A stretch of 64,000 nt of DNA, from assembly GCF_904846525.1 (NCBI RefSeq), contig NZ_CAJHAZ010000008.1, forward strand, positions 109,159 to 173,158, read 5' to 3'. Positions 19,009 to 27,675 of this stretch are shown in pieces. Source of the DNA: Psychrobacter sp. 1044. Lineage in GTDB: Bacteria; Pseudomonadota; Gammaproteobacteria; Pseudomonadales; Moraxellaceae. The notes under the pieces are model-generated. The model was not told the origin of the DNA and did not search any database. It saw only the letters and a program-made list of their open reading frames with translations. Numbering within the stretch: the stretch's first letter is position 1; each line of letters opens with the position of its first letter. The position numbers were made by a program, and so were the translations under genes.

Positions 19009-19524
19009 TTACTGAGTGATGATGGTTGCTGAATTGATGACCACTGGCTCTTTTGGTACATCAGCATGCATGCCGAAACGACCAGTAGGTACGCCGCGCA
19101 TTTTTTCGATGACATCCATGCCGCTTGTTACTTTACCAAATACGGTGTAGCCCCAACCTTGCATGTTTTTGCCAGAATGGTTTAGGAAATCGTTGTCTTT
19201 TACGTTAACGAAAAACTGACTGGTTGCTGAATGCGGATCTTGCGTACGCGCCATCGCAATCGTACCAGCGTCGTTTTTTAGACCGTTGTCTGCTTCGTTT
19301 TCAACTGGAGCATTGGTCGCTTTTTCATTCATTTCAGCGTCCATTCCGCCGCCTTGAATCATAAATCCGTCAATGATGCGATGGAAAATCGTACCGTCAT
19401 AATGACCAGATTTTACATAGTTTAAAAAGTTTTCAACGGTTTTTGGTGCTTTTTCTTCATTGAGTTCGATAACGATCGCACCCATATTGGTGTCTAGTTC
19501 TACTACTGGTGGCATGTCTACCAT
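19009..19524 (-). CDS. ppiB: Peptidyl-prolyl cis-trans isomerase (cyclophilin)
   Basis: Cytoplasmic cyclophilin-type prolyl isomerase without signal peptide. The 171-residue product has [30 protein letters not shown] and [10 protein letters not shown], covering the active-site Arg, Phe and Gln positions. Start at 19524 is supported by AGAGGA 7 bases upstream. It is co-oriented with lpxH and divergent from glnS. Confidence 0.95.
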   Translation of the reverse strand: MVDMPPVVELDTNMGAIVIELNEEKAPKTVENFLNYVKSGHYDGTIFHRIIDGFMIQGGGMDAEMNEKATNAPVENEADNGLKNDAGTIAMARTQDPHSATSQFFVNVKDNDFLNHSGKNMQGWGYTVFGKVTSGMDVIEKMRGVPTGRFGMHADVPKEPVVINSATIITQ

Positions 19525-19797
19525 GTGATATTCCTCTTTGATTGCAACGCCTAAAATGACGCTGTTAAGTGGTGGCTAAAAAGTTGGTGGTTAAAAAGTT
19601 ATGGCTAGTCTAACGGCTTTTTTATCTCGTGTCATGTATCAGGCTGTTAATGCGTTCGCAAAAGCTGATAGAATAACGCAACTTTAGCTTTTTATTATCA
19701 TTTTTAATAACTTGTTTTTAATGATTTGGTTTGAATTTTCCATGCTGCGTGATGGCACGTAGCATGAACTGACAATTTGCGTTAGGAGCAATGCCCG

Positions 19798-21537
19798 ATG
19801 AGTGAGCACTCAAGCAACAATGCACAAAAAGACGAACAAAAAAACGATTTTATTCGCAATATCATTCGTGATGATGTAAAGGCACAAAAATACCCACAAA
19901 TCGTGACGCGTTTTCCGCCAGAGCCAAACGGTTACTTGCACTTGGGGCATGTAAAATCTATCTGCTTAAACTTTGGCGTGGCCGAAGAGTTTGGTGGTGT
20001 TTGTAACCTACGTTTTGATGACACCAATCCAACCGCAGAAAAGCAAGACTTCATCGACAATATCGAAAATGATGTCAAATGGCTTGGATTTGAGTGGGCA
20101 GGAGAGGCGCACCATGCGTCAGGCTACTTTGACCAACTTCATGCTTGGGCGATTCAGCTTATCAAACAAGGCGACGCTTATGTAGATTTGCAATCGCCTG
20201 AGCAAATTAAAGAAAACCGAGGCTCATTCAATGAGGCAGGCACGGCGTCACCACATCGTTCTGCCAGTGTTGAAGAAAACTTGACCCTCTTTAATGACAT
20301 GAAAGAAGGCAAGTTTGCGGAAGGTAAAGCGGTGTTGCGCGCCAAGATTGATATGGCAAGCCCAAACATGAATATGCGTGACCCTGTCATCTATCGCGTC
20401 ATGCATCAAGCGCATCACCAAACGGGTGATAAATGGTGCATTTATCCGATGTATGATTTTGCCCATCCGCTCTCTGATGCACTCGAAGGCATTACCCATT
20501 CATTGTGTACGCTGGAGTTTGAAGATCATCGTCCATTTTATGATTGGGTCATTGACAAAATTGGCTTTGATGTACCACCGCACCAGTATGAATTTAGCCG
20601 CTTAAATGTCGATCATACCTTGACCAGCAAGCGTAAGCTTAAAGAGTTGGTTGACGAAAATATCGTTAGTGGTTGGGATGATCCGCGTATGCCGACGATC
20701 GCTGGCATGCGTCGCCGTGGTTATACACCAGAGGGATTACGTGATTTTTGTGAGCGTGTTGGTGTAACCAAAGTAGACAGCGTCGTTGACTTTCGCTTAT
20801 TAGAATTTAGCATTCGTCAATCATTAGAGACGACCACAGGTCGTGGTATGGCGGTACTTAAGCCATTAAAAGTGACCATTACCAACTTTGCTGAAGCGGT
20901 CAGCAGTTGGGAGTCGCAAAAGGCTGATAGCGTTAATGCGCGTTGGGACGATGATGCACAGACTTTATGGCTCACGCAGCCAAATCATCCTAATGTCGAT
21001 ATGGGCGAGCGTGAAATTCCTTTCACTGAGACCATCTATATCGATCAAGGCGATTACGAGATTGAGCCGCCAGCAGGGTATAAGCGTCTATCGCCAGAAA
21101 AGCCAGAAATCCGCTTGCGTAATACCTATGTATTGGCAGTGACTGAGCACATTACGGATGAAGCGGGCAATGTGGTCGAACTAAAAGCGACGATTGATCC
21201 GACGACGTTGGGTCAAAATCCTGAAGGCCGTAAGGTTAAAGGCGTGATTCATTGGGTATCAGCTAGCCAAGGCATTCCAGCAACGGTGCGCATGTATGAG
21301 CAGTTATTTAGTGTTGAAGACCCAAGTGGCGTCGCTGACGTCCATCAAGCATTGAATCCTAACTCGTTGACTGAACTCAATGCCGTGGTGGAACCGTCAT
21401 TGGTGAATGCGGACGCTGGCACACGCTTCCAGTTTGAGCGTGAAGGTTACTTTATCTCTGATAGCGAAGACCATAGCACTGATAAACCAGTCTTTAACCA
21501 AATAGTCAGCTTGCGTGATAGCTATAAGCCAGCTTAA
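19798..21537 (+). CDS. glnS: Glutamine--tRNA ligase
   Basis: Class I synthetase that charges tRNA-Gln. The HIGH signature is in PPEPNGYLHLGHVKS (about residues 41-55) and the KMSKS variant is LTSKRKL near 277; the C-terminal half has the double beta-barrel anticodon-binding domain. The 579-residue length is slightly above the E. coli enzyme. A terminator follows at 21604. Confidence 0.97.
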   Translation: MSEHSSNNAQKDEQKNDFIRNIIRDDVKAQKYPQIVTRFPPEPNGYLHLGHVKSICLNFGVAEEFGGVCNLRFDDTNPTAEKQDFIDNIENDVKWLGFEWAGEAHHASGYFDQLHAWAIQLIKQGDAYVDLQSPEQIKENRGSFNEAGTASPHRSASVEENLTLFNDMKEGKFAEGKAVLRAKIDMASPNMNMRDPVIYRVMHQAHHQTGDKWCIYPMYDFAHPLSDALEGITHSLCTLEFEDHRPFYDWVIDKIGFDVPPHQYEFSRLNVDHTLTSKRKLKELVDENIVSGWDDPRMPTIAGMRRRGYTPEGLRDFCERVGVTKVDSVVDFRLLEFSIRQSLETTTGRGMAVLKPLKVTITNFAEAVSSWESQKADSVNARWDDDAQTLWLTQPNHPNVDMGEREIPFTETIYIDQGDYEIEPPAGYKRLSPEKPEIRLRNTYVLAVTEHITDEAGNVVELKATIDPTTLGQNPEGRKVKGVIHWVSASQGIPATVRMYEQLFSVEDPSGVADVHQALNPNSLTELNAVVEPSLVNADAGTRFQFEREGYFISDSEDHSTDKPVFNQIVSLRDSYKPA

Positions 21538-21602
21538 TTTATCACTATTAGCGGCATTAGCGCTTATTTGAAAAACTACTGAACAATAGTAGTTTGCAAG
21601 CT

Positions 21603-21638
21603 TGCCCATTTCTAGTACGCTAGGGATGGGCTTTTTTG
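21603..21638 (+). terminator. Terminator after glnS
   Basis: GCCCAT and ATGGGC arms around a 16-base loop that contains a CTAG...CTAG pairing, followed by TTTTTT. Confidence 0.85.
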
Positions 21639-21683
21639 TGCATGATTATAAAGTGATTGATCGTAAGATTTGAGGAAATAATA

Positions 21684-22445
21684 ATGGCAAAATTTTTAAA
21701 CAGCAGTGGCACGACTTACCATTTAGAAGAATTGATTAAAAGTGCGTCTGATAGGTTGATTATCATCAGTCCCTATCTAAAGCTGAATGAGCGTATTAAA
21801 GAGCTATTAGAAGACCGTAATCGCCTAAAAATTGATATTAGAATCGTTTATGGCAAGAATGATTTGCACCCAGAAGAAATAAACTGGCTCAAAAATCTGA
21901 CTTTTATTCGCACCAGCTTTTGCAAAAACTTGCATGCAAAGTGCTATCTAAATGAAAACGAATGCATTATTACCAGTTTGAACCTTTATGAGTTTAGCCA
22001 AGTCAATAATAATGAAATGGGTGTGCTGATTTATCGTAATGAAGATGCCAAACTATATGCCGATACTTATGAGGAGGCACAGCGCATTATTCGTATCAGC
22101 GATGAAGTGCGCATGTCGCTTGAAAAAGTGACTGAATCTGATGGTAGGACTGATAATACTGCTACTGTCAGTCATACAATGCCCAGCAATAATGCTAATA
22201 CAACGGTCGCACTTACTGCTACAGAAGCGGCAACGCCTAATTACTCTAAGCTGACCACAGCAAAACTTGCCAAAGAGCTGGGTTTTAAGACACAAGAGTT
22301 AAATGATAAGTTGCTTGCAGCGGGATATTTACAAGAGCAAGAAGGTGAGCTTACATTAACAGATGCTGGGCGTGCAGCAGGTGGTACCAGTAAAAAAGGT
22401 AAATTCGGTGATTTCTGTTTGTGGGATTCTGGAATGGTGATTTGA
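21684..22445 (+). CDS. Phospholipase D-like protein with C-terminal domain
   Basis: The first 150 residues form a PLD-type domain: LIIISPYLKLNERI, then a single HKD-like motif HAKCYLNENECIITSLN near residues 82-98, in which the Asp position is Glu. A polar Thr/Ala/Asn-rich linker (about 152-190) leads to a C-terminal segment (about 194-250) with two short helices, LAKELGFKTQELNDKLLAAGYL, that look like a winged-helix or KilA-C-type unit, and an ending KFGDFCLWD. One HKD motif suggests dimeric action, as in Nuc-type enzymes. Substrate is unknown; nuclease is likelier than lipase. Start 21684 has GAGGAA upstream. Monocistronic between glnS and the peroxiredoxin. Confidence 0.7.
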   Translation: MAKFLNSSGTTYHLEELIKSASDRLIIISPYLKLNERIKELLEDRNRLKIDIRIVYGKNDLHPEEINWLKNLTFIRTSFCKNLHAKCYLNENECIITSLNLYEFSQVNNNEMGVLIYRNEDAKLYADTYEEAQRIIRISDEVRMSLEKVTESDGRTDNTATVSHTMPSNNANTTVALTATEAATPNYSKLTTAKLAKELGFKTQELNDKLLAAGYLQEQEGELTLTDAGRAAGGTSKKGKFGDFCLWDSGMVI

Positions 22446-22593
22446 TTCATTCGTTAAGTCTATGCTAAGTTACCTAGTAATAAACAGAATAACCGCATTA
22501 CAATCCTTCACAAGACAGTCATAACCAGTTTGCTAAGATAAAATAGAATTTTTGCTGACGTGCTTTGAGTTATTGTGTAATATCTGACAGGGC

Positions 22594-22624
22594 ACGTTGA
22601 TAATAAAAAGTACGTTGATAATAA
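22594..22624 (+). repeat. Two direct repeats upstream of peroxiredoxin
   Basis: ACGTTGATAATAA occurs at 22594-22606 and 22612-22624, spaced 18 bases apart, about 62-92 bases before the peroxiredoxin start. It could be a tandem operator or a small slippage duplication. Confidence 0.6.
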
Positions 22625-22685
22625 TAGAGCACGCGAATATCTTTGGATATTAGTGCTCATCACTAACATAGCTAAGGAATTAAGC

Positions 22686-23324
22686 ATGGCACATTTACGT
22701 TTAGGCGATACCGCACCGAATTTTGACGCTGCAACCACAGAGGGTAATATCAATTTCCACGAGTGGGCAGGCGATAATTGGGTCGTTTTTTTCTCCCATC
22801 CAGCTGATTTCACGCCAGTATGTACGACTGAGCTTGGTCGTGCTGCGGCACTGAATGGCGAATTTCAAAAGCGTGGTGTCAAGCCAATCTGTATCTCTGT
22901 TGATGGTATCGATGACCATCATGCGTGGGCAAAAGACATTGGTGAGACTCAAGGCACTGAACTAAATTTTCCAATCATTGCTGATCCGAACAAAGAAGTC
23001 GCTGAGCTATACGACATGATGCATCCAAATGCAGATAGCACGCATACGGTACGCAGTGTCTTCATTATTGATCCAAATAAAAAAATCCGCTTAACGCTGA
23101 CTTATCCTGCAAGCTGTGGTCGTAATTTTGACGAGATTATCCGTGTCATTGATGCTCTGCAACTGTCTGATGAATATAATATTGCGACGCCAGTTGACTG
23201 GAAAGATGGTGATGATGTCATCATTCCACCAAGTGTCAAAAACGAAGATATCGCGGCTAAATACCCTAAAGGTTATACAGAAATTAAGCCTTATTTACGT
23301 ACCACGCCTGCACCCAATAAATAA
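22686..23324 (+). CDS. 1-Cys peroxiredoxin (Prx6/AhpC-TSA family)
   Basis: Thiol peroxidase for H2O2 and organic hydroperoxides. The peroxidatic Cys is in HPADFTPVCTTELG (about residue 46), and the long C-terminal dimer domain with VDWKDGDDVIIPPSV and KPYLRTTP is the Prx6 form; no resolving Cys is obvious. Start 22686 gives MAHLRLGDTAPNF and has AAGGA upstream; a longer frame adds 11 unsupported residues. Followed by a hairpin terminator at 23350. Confidence 0.93.
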   Translation: MAHLRLGDTAPNFDAATTEGNINFHEWAGDNWVVFFSHPADFTPVCTTELGRAAALNGEFQKRGVKPICISVDGIDDHHAWAKDIGETQGTELNFPIIADPNKEVAELYDMMHPNADSTHTVRSVFIIDPNKKIRLTLTYPASCGRNFDEIIRVIDALQLSDEYNIATPVDWKDGDDVIIPPSVKNEDIAAKYPKGYTEIKPYLRTTPAPNK

Positions 23325-23349
23325 GTAGTATGATTGGATGAATGAAATG

Positions 23350-23385
23350 AAGCCTCATGACGTAACGTTGTGGGGCTTTTTGTTG
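23350..23385 (+). terminator. Terminator after peroxiredoxin
   Basis: AAGCCTCATGACG pairs (with G-U pairs) with CGTTGTGGGGCTT around TAA and is followed by TTT. Confidence 0.7.
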
Positions 23386-23558
23386 TTTAGTCTCTGATCA
23401 AAAAAGCAAGCCTAATAAGGCTTTGCTATGATGAGCAGAGTAGGATATAACTGTTGTATAAAGGATGGTCAGTCTTCATTTATCATCAACAGCGTAATAA
23501 CCATAATAAAACCAGATAGCGTTGCCTCGCTTTTACCCAATCTTACAAGGAGTTTTCC

Positions 23559-24221
23559 ATGAAAAAACTATACGTCACTCGTACCGCGCCCAATCCACGT
23601 AAAGCCCTTATTTTGTTAGCGTCAAAAGGCATCGATATCGATGATATGGATGACGTTGACGTGATTGACATTGATTTTGCGGCCAATGAGCAAATGTCAG
23701 ACGAGTTCACCAAAATAAATCCAATGCAGACCGTGCCAGTTCTAACACTAGGGGATGGCACAGTACTCAATGATTCACAGGCTGTATGTGAGTATCTCGA
23801 CCGTGTCTATGGTGAGCGTTCGGTGATGGGTAATGATGTCATACAACGCGCACAAGTGTGCGCTATGCGCCGCATTGCTGAGTTTGAGGTATTATATAAC
23901 TTTATGCTGGCTTTTCAACACAGCCATCCGTCCAAAGCCCAACGCGTTGAGCAAGTCCCAGAGTTCGTCGCGCCATCTGTTGCACGGGCTGTTAAAGCCC
24001 TCGCTTATTTTGAAAATATTTTAGAAGGTCGTGAGTATTTGGTCGGTGAACAATTAAGCTTTGCTGATATCGTCTTATATCTCGGTTTGGATTTTGGTAA
24101 AGTCCTTAACGTAAATCCGAATGAGCAGGGCGAAAATCTTGCGCGTTTTTATCAAATGATGAATGAGCGTTTCAGTATTAAAAATATGGCAAAAGCCAAA
24201 ATTGATCATACAAACGAGTAA
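23559..24221 (+). CDS. SspA/glutathione S-transferase-like protein
   Basis: A GST-fold protein of 220 residues. The N-terminal thioredoxin-like part has NPMQTVPVLTLGDG and NDSQAVCEYLD, the glutathione-site region, and the C-terminal helical part has FSFADIV-type LSFADIVLYL. It could be a stringent starvation protein A homologue or a metabolic GST. The usual sspA partner sspB is not next to it, so I leave the symbol empty. AAGGAG is 6-8 bases before the start. Confidence 0.75.
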   Translation: MKKLYVTRTAPNPRKALILLASKGIDIDDMDDVDVIDIDFAANEQMSDEFTKINPMQTVPVLTLGDGTVLNDSQAVCEYLDRVYGERSVMGNDVIQRAQVCAMRRIAEFEVLYNFMLAFQHSHPSKAQRVEQVPEFVAPSVARAVKALAYFENILEGREYLVGEQLSFADIVLYLGLDFGKVLNVNPNEQGENLARFYQMMNERFSIKNMAKAKIDHTNE

Positions 24222-24506
24222 GACTAGCGCGAAAAATTAAAAATGCGACATCATTGATGGTCTTGGATAATTGATGCAATTTTCAATTATCTGAGACCAT
24301 TGATTTTTTATGGTGCTTTTAAATATTAAAATAGCAGTTACGATGAATCCATAAAAATAAACACTTTGTTACAACCATGGTAATCAACGGCGCTATAGTG
24401 GTGAATTGTGACGCTTTAATAAAGTGGATATCATCAGCCCCTTATTGTTAAATATTTAACCTGATTTTTTAAATACTTTGACTTCAAAAAGGGATAACCA
24501 CAAGGT

Positions 24507-25490
24507 ATGACTGCTATGACCTCATCTGTTAAAAAACGGCCAATTCGATTCACTTTACTACCAAGTTTGTTGGCACTAAGCGTGGTTTTAAGTGCCTGCC
24601 AAGATGCCGCTTTGCCCAATGAAAGTGATGTACAAGAAGGTACTCAGACAAGCGCTGATGCAATAAATGGTGATGGCATAGATATGAATGCTGATGCAGT
24701 AACGGATGATACTCAGATGGATAAGATGAGTGATGAAGAGAAAATGATTGCCAATCTTTCACGTTATCGTTGGACATTGATGTCTGTAATGGACAAAGGC
24801 GCACAGCCATTAAATAGGCTGACGGATATTAAAGACCAAGTGCGTTTGTCTTTTAATCAATACCAAGGTGAGAATACGTTAAGTTATAGCGTTGGTTGTA
24901 ATACCATGAGCGCCGGCTACCAATTGCAAGGTCATACTTTGACTATTGAAGAGGGTATGAGTACGAAAATGTCTTGTGGTGAGCTCGATAAGGCTGAAAA
25001 TAGTTTAAGTCAGCTGATGCAAGGTGGAAGCCAGTTAACATTAATGAAAGCTCACAGTACCAAAGATGGCGACGCTAAAGACAATAACTCTCAGGATGAT
25101 AGTCTCAAGAGTGATAAGCCAATATTAACCCAAGTCACCAGTAATGGAGCAACGTTGGTTTGGGAAGGTAGGCTTACCTCACAAGCCAAGTATAATAGTA
25201 AAGGCGAGACCGTATTTTGGGCAGTAAGCTCGAAAATGATACCTTGCACCGATAATGGCTCAGAGATGTGTATACAAGTGAAACCCATTACCTATGATGA
25301 CCAAGGTATTAAAACGAGCGAAGGTAAGTGGGCAGTCTTTACGGGTGAAATTGATGGTTATCAGCATGATGGCATGCATGATGAAGTATTACGTCTACAG
25401 CGTTACCCACTAGACAGTGACGATAGCACAGAAGGCGAAGAATATGCTTATGTGTTGGATGCAGTGATTGAAAGTGCCGTCGCAGAGTAG
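24507..25490 (+). CDS. META-domain lipoprotein with C-terminal DUF4377-like part
   Basis: Predicted envelope lipoprotein: signal peptide with lipobox LSAC (Cys at about residue 31), an acidic linker, then a META/HslJ-like domain (about residues 88-175, with YRWTLMSV and VGCNTMSAGYQL), and a second domain from about 205 with FWAVSSKMIPCTDNGSEMCIQVK and LQRYPLD resembling DUF4377. META proteins are linked to heat and antibiotic stress, but the role here is unknown. The first ATG is followed by another at 24516 that is better spaced from AAGG; either is possible. Confidence 0.7.
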   Translation: MTAMTSSVKKRPIRFTLLPSLLALSVVLSACQDAALPNESDVQEGTQTSADAINGDGIDMNADAVTDDTQMDKMSDEEKMIANLSRYRWTLMSVMDKGAQPLNRLTDIKDQVRLSFNQYQGENTLSYSVGCNTMSAGYQLQGHTLTIEEGMSTKMSCGELDKAENSLSQLMQGGSQLTLMKAHSTKDGDAKDNNSQDDSLKSDKPILTQVTSNGATLVWEGRLTSQAKYNSKGETVFWAVSSKMIPCTDNGSEMCIQVKPITYDDQGIKTSEGKWAVFTGEIDGYQHDGMHDEVLRLQRYPLDSDDSTEGEEYAYVLDAVIESAVAE

Positions 25491-25509
25491 TCGGTTTAAG
25501 CCGTTGCAT

Positions 25510-25541
25510 TTTTATAGTAAAGCGATTTTATAGTAAAGCGA
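25510..25541 (+). repeat. Exact 16-base tandem duplication
   Basis: TTTTATAGTAAAGCGA is present twice in a row (25510-25525, 25526-25541), just after the META-lipoprotein stop. Probably replication slippage with no assigned role. Confidence 0.9.
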
Positions 25542-25566
25542 TAGTGTAAATAACTTAGACAGTTTG

Positions 25567-25600
25567 AAAAACACGCGGCATTTGAACGCGTGTTTTTTTA
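25567..25600. terminator. Bidirectional terminator, META gene and ruvC
   Basis: ACACGCG and CGCGTGT arms flanked by AAAA and TTTTTTT; sits between two convergent genes. Confidence 0.85.
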
Positions 25601-25620
25601 TGCTTGTTTTATAAGCGTTC

Positions 25621-26205
25621 TTAACGCAAGTTCCCTAGATCTTCTTCTGTCAAACGCCAGCGGCCTTTTTTCTTAGACACACCGCGCCCACGCATGGCAC
25701 TGTTTAATATTAATTTATTCATGGAATGGCTTGAATGTGCATGACAGATGGCGCAGGCAAGACCATCGGCGGCATCTTGCTGTGGCACGACATCCAAAGA
25801 TAGTATACGGCAGACCATCTCTTGCACTTGCTCTTTTGCCGCTGCGCCATAACCGCAAACGGCTTGCTTAATCTGGCGAGCGGTATATTCTGATACTTCT
25901 AAGTCTAGAGCAACCATGGCGGCAATAGCAGCACCTCGCGCTTGCCCAAGTTTCAACGCTGAGTCAGGGTTTTCTGCCATAAACACCTGCTCGATAGCTG
26001 TATAAATAGGCTCATCTGCATATTTCAAATGATGCTGTGTGATGCGCGTTAAGCCATTAAAAATCCGCTTTAGACGTTCAGGCATCTCTTTGGTGTCGGT
26101 ACGTATGGTACCTGCATCGATATAGGTGAGCTTATCGCCTGTCTGTTGGACGATGCCATAACCAGTCATCCGCGAACCAGGATCAATTCCAATAATAATT
26201 GCCAT
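25621..26205 (-). CDS. ruvC: Crossover junction endodeoxyribonuclease RuvC
   Basis: Holliday junction resolvase that nicks the junction bound by RuvAB. The product (194 residues) begins [19 protein letters not shown] with the first catalytic Asp, has [24 protein letters not shown], and ends with [15 protein letters not shown], covering the four acidic residues. The open frame extends 39 residues upstream but those are atypical, so I start at 26205. ruvC is separated from ruvA/ruvB (42.3-44.3 kb) instead of forming ruvCAB. Divergent from fxsA. Confidence 0.96.
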   Translation of the reverse strand: MAIIIGIDPGSRMTGYGIVQQTGDKLTYIDAGTIRTDTKEMPERLKRIFNGLTRITQHHLKYADEPIYTAIEQVFMAENPDSALKLGQARGAAIAAMVALDLEVSEYTARQIKQAVCGYGAAAKEQVQEMVCRILSLDVVPQQDAADGLACAICHAHSSHSMNKLILNSAMRGRGVSKKKGRWRLTEEDLGNLR

Positions 26206-26465
26206 AGTATTCCATACTTGCTTATATTTTATTTTATCGTCAAGCCTATATAAATCGGATACAGTATCAGGCTCGTTCAGCCTCCTACTCGTAGAATTTC
26301 TACTTACCTGACTTGTATTCAAATCATATTGTACCGACTATATGGCTTAAAAATCAGCCGTAAGTTTGATAGTATAGCAATCAATCCCCATATACATCAT
26401 ATGTTAGCCATCTTAATTTGCATGGCGCTCAATTTATTGGTTTTTATTTTATAGGACGACACTTT

Positions 26466-27086
26466 ATGGGTCAGATAGTTGGTATTGCCATTGTTTGGTT
26501 TATTATCGAAATGCTACTTTGGTATTTGCTTGCTCAGTTTATGAGTGGTTGGTGGGTATTTATGTGGTTTATTATCGCCGCAGTCATCGGTATCTCCCTC
26601 TTGCGTAAAGGGATGGCTGCCCTCAATCCAATGGCACAGCAGATGAAAGCAGGTGGCATGATGAACCCATCGATGCGTCCGCAAGAATCAACCATGATGA
26701 AAAGTGTGGCCATGGCAGCGGCTGGTATTTTGCTACTCATTCCAGGTGTGCTGAGCGATTTGCTCGCATTATTGGTGATATTGCCACCCGTGCAAAAGAA
26801 GCTTAAAGATTTTGCTAATAATTATGTCATGAATAATCAGCAAAAAATGATGGAAATGATGGCCAAGCAAATGGGTGGACAGATGGGCGGCGGACAAAAT
26901 CCGTTTGGTGGTATGGGCGGTCAAAACCCATTCGGCGGCGCAGGAGGTATGAATAATCAAAATCCGTTCGGTCAACAACAAAACCCGTTTGGTGATGGGT
27001 TTAAACAGCATACAACGATTGATGGGACAGCAAAAACCATTCCCAAGGATGTGAAAAAAATCACCAAATCTGCCAATGACGAATAG
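26466..27086 (+). CDS. fxsA: FxsA family membrane protein
   Basis: Inner-membrane protein whose E. coli homologue suppresses F exclusion of phage T7. Three or four hydrophobic segments lie in the first 110 residues (about 4-25, 28-45, 77-100), including LIPGVLSDLLALLVILPPVQ, the family signature. The C-terminal 75 residues are Gly/Gln/Asn/Met-rich with a repeated NPFG unit (five or six copies), longer and more repetitive than usual. I start at 26466 with AGGA 9 bases upstream; a TTG at 26418 is unsupported. Ends in a very strong terminator. Confidence 0.85.
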   Translation: MGQIVGIAIVWFIIEMLLWYLLAQFMSGWWVFMWFIIAAVIGISLLRKGMAALNPMAQQMKAGGMMNPSMRPQESTMMKSVAMAAAGILLLIPGVLSDLLALLVILPPVQKKLKDFANNYVMNNQQKMMEMMAKQMGGQMGGGQNPFGGMGGQNPFGGAGGMNNQNPFGQQQNPFGDGFKQHTTIDGTAKTIPKDVKKITKSANDE

Positions 27087-27108
27087 TTAAATTAATAGGC
27101 AAGCATAG

Positions 27109-27145
27109 AAAAACCCCCTTTTATCAATGATAAAAGGGGGTTTTT
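27109..27145 (+). terminator. Strong terminator after fxsA
   Basis: An 18-bp perfect stem containing CCCCCTTTT and its complement around one base, with A-run and T-run outside; it faces the 3' end of the 6S RNA gene and may work on both strands. Confidence 0.95.
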
Positions 27146-27225
27146 AATGGTTATTACTAATTCTTTATGAAGTGATAAGTAAACCTACCAAATATAAATA
27201 AAATAATAATTAACCGAATAGAACA

Positions 27226-27410
27226 ACCGAAGTGCCGCTGTAAGATGGTGACCCATGAACCGTGAAGTTCAGGGCGGATGCGTCACTGCCTCTGCAGGTT
27301 TCCTGATACACCGCAAGCGGTGCAGGCATACACAATGAAGCAATAGGTACCACATCCTGGTAAAGCATTATCGGCTCAGGGAATAAACATCTACTAGCCA
27401 ACACTTCAGA
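27226..27410 (-). ncRNA. ssrS: 6S RNA
   Basis: Read on the minus strand, CTGAAGTG (27409-27402) pairs with CACTTCGG (27234-27227) to close a roughly 185-nt molecule. Inside are CCCTGAGCCGATAATG, almost identical to the 6S segment of E. coli and pseudomonads, then ATGTGGTACC, and a symmetric 3' half that fits the large central bubble by which 6S RNA mimics an open promoter and binds sigma-70 RNA polymerase. A TATAAT at 27421-27416 is placed right for initiation near 27410. The ends are estimates. Its neighbours are fxsA and gpmI, not the ygfA/zapA context known in enterics. Confidence 0.85.
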
Positions 27411-27415
27411 ATATA

Positions 27416-27421
27416 ATTATA
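27416..27421 (-). promoter_or_regulatory. -10 element of 6S RNA gene
   Basis: Perfect TATAAT on the minus strand, 6-7 bases upstream of the predicted 5' end of the 6S RNA. No good -35 hexamer is visible at 16-18 bases. Confidence 0.6.
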
Positions 27422-27675
27422 TTAACGAATGGTTTGAATGATTGCAAGTATGATTTACAGATTGATACGTAGATTTAGAGAGTGGCATTATTGCTATTAA
27501 GTTTTAACCGCCTTTTCTACTGATAGATGTGCTTTAAATAAGTATGCTTTAAACGCTTGAGAGTGGGCGTAAAATGACGATTTTTCAGCTATTTTAAGAT
27601 GTGTGTTAATATAGAGGGCTTTAAACATCCTAATATAGCATTATAGGCGTTCATTCACTTGAGGAGCGGTAATCC

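Noticed and set aside
22508..22813. 101-codon minus-strand ORF over the peroxiredoxin start
   Set aside because: Antisense to the conserved peroxiredoxin N-terminus; no independent support.
27210..27404. 64-codon minus-strand ORF
   Set aside because: It lies within the 6S RNA gene; structure and conserved RNA blocks explain the sequence better than coding.
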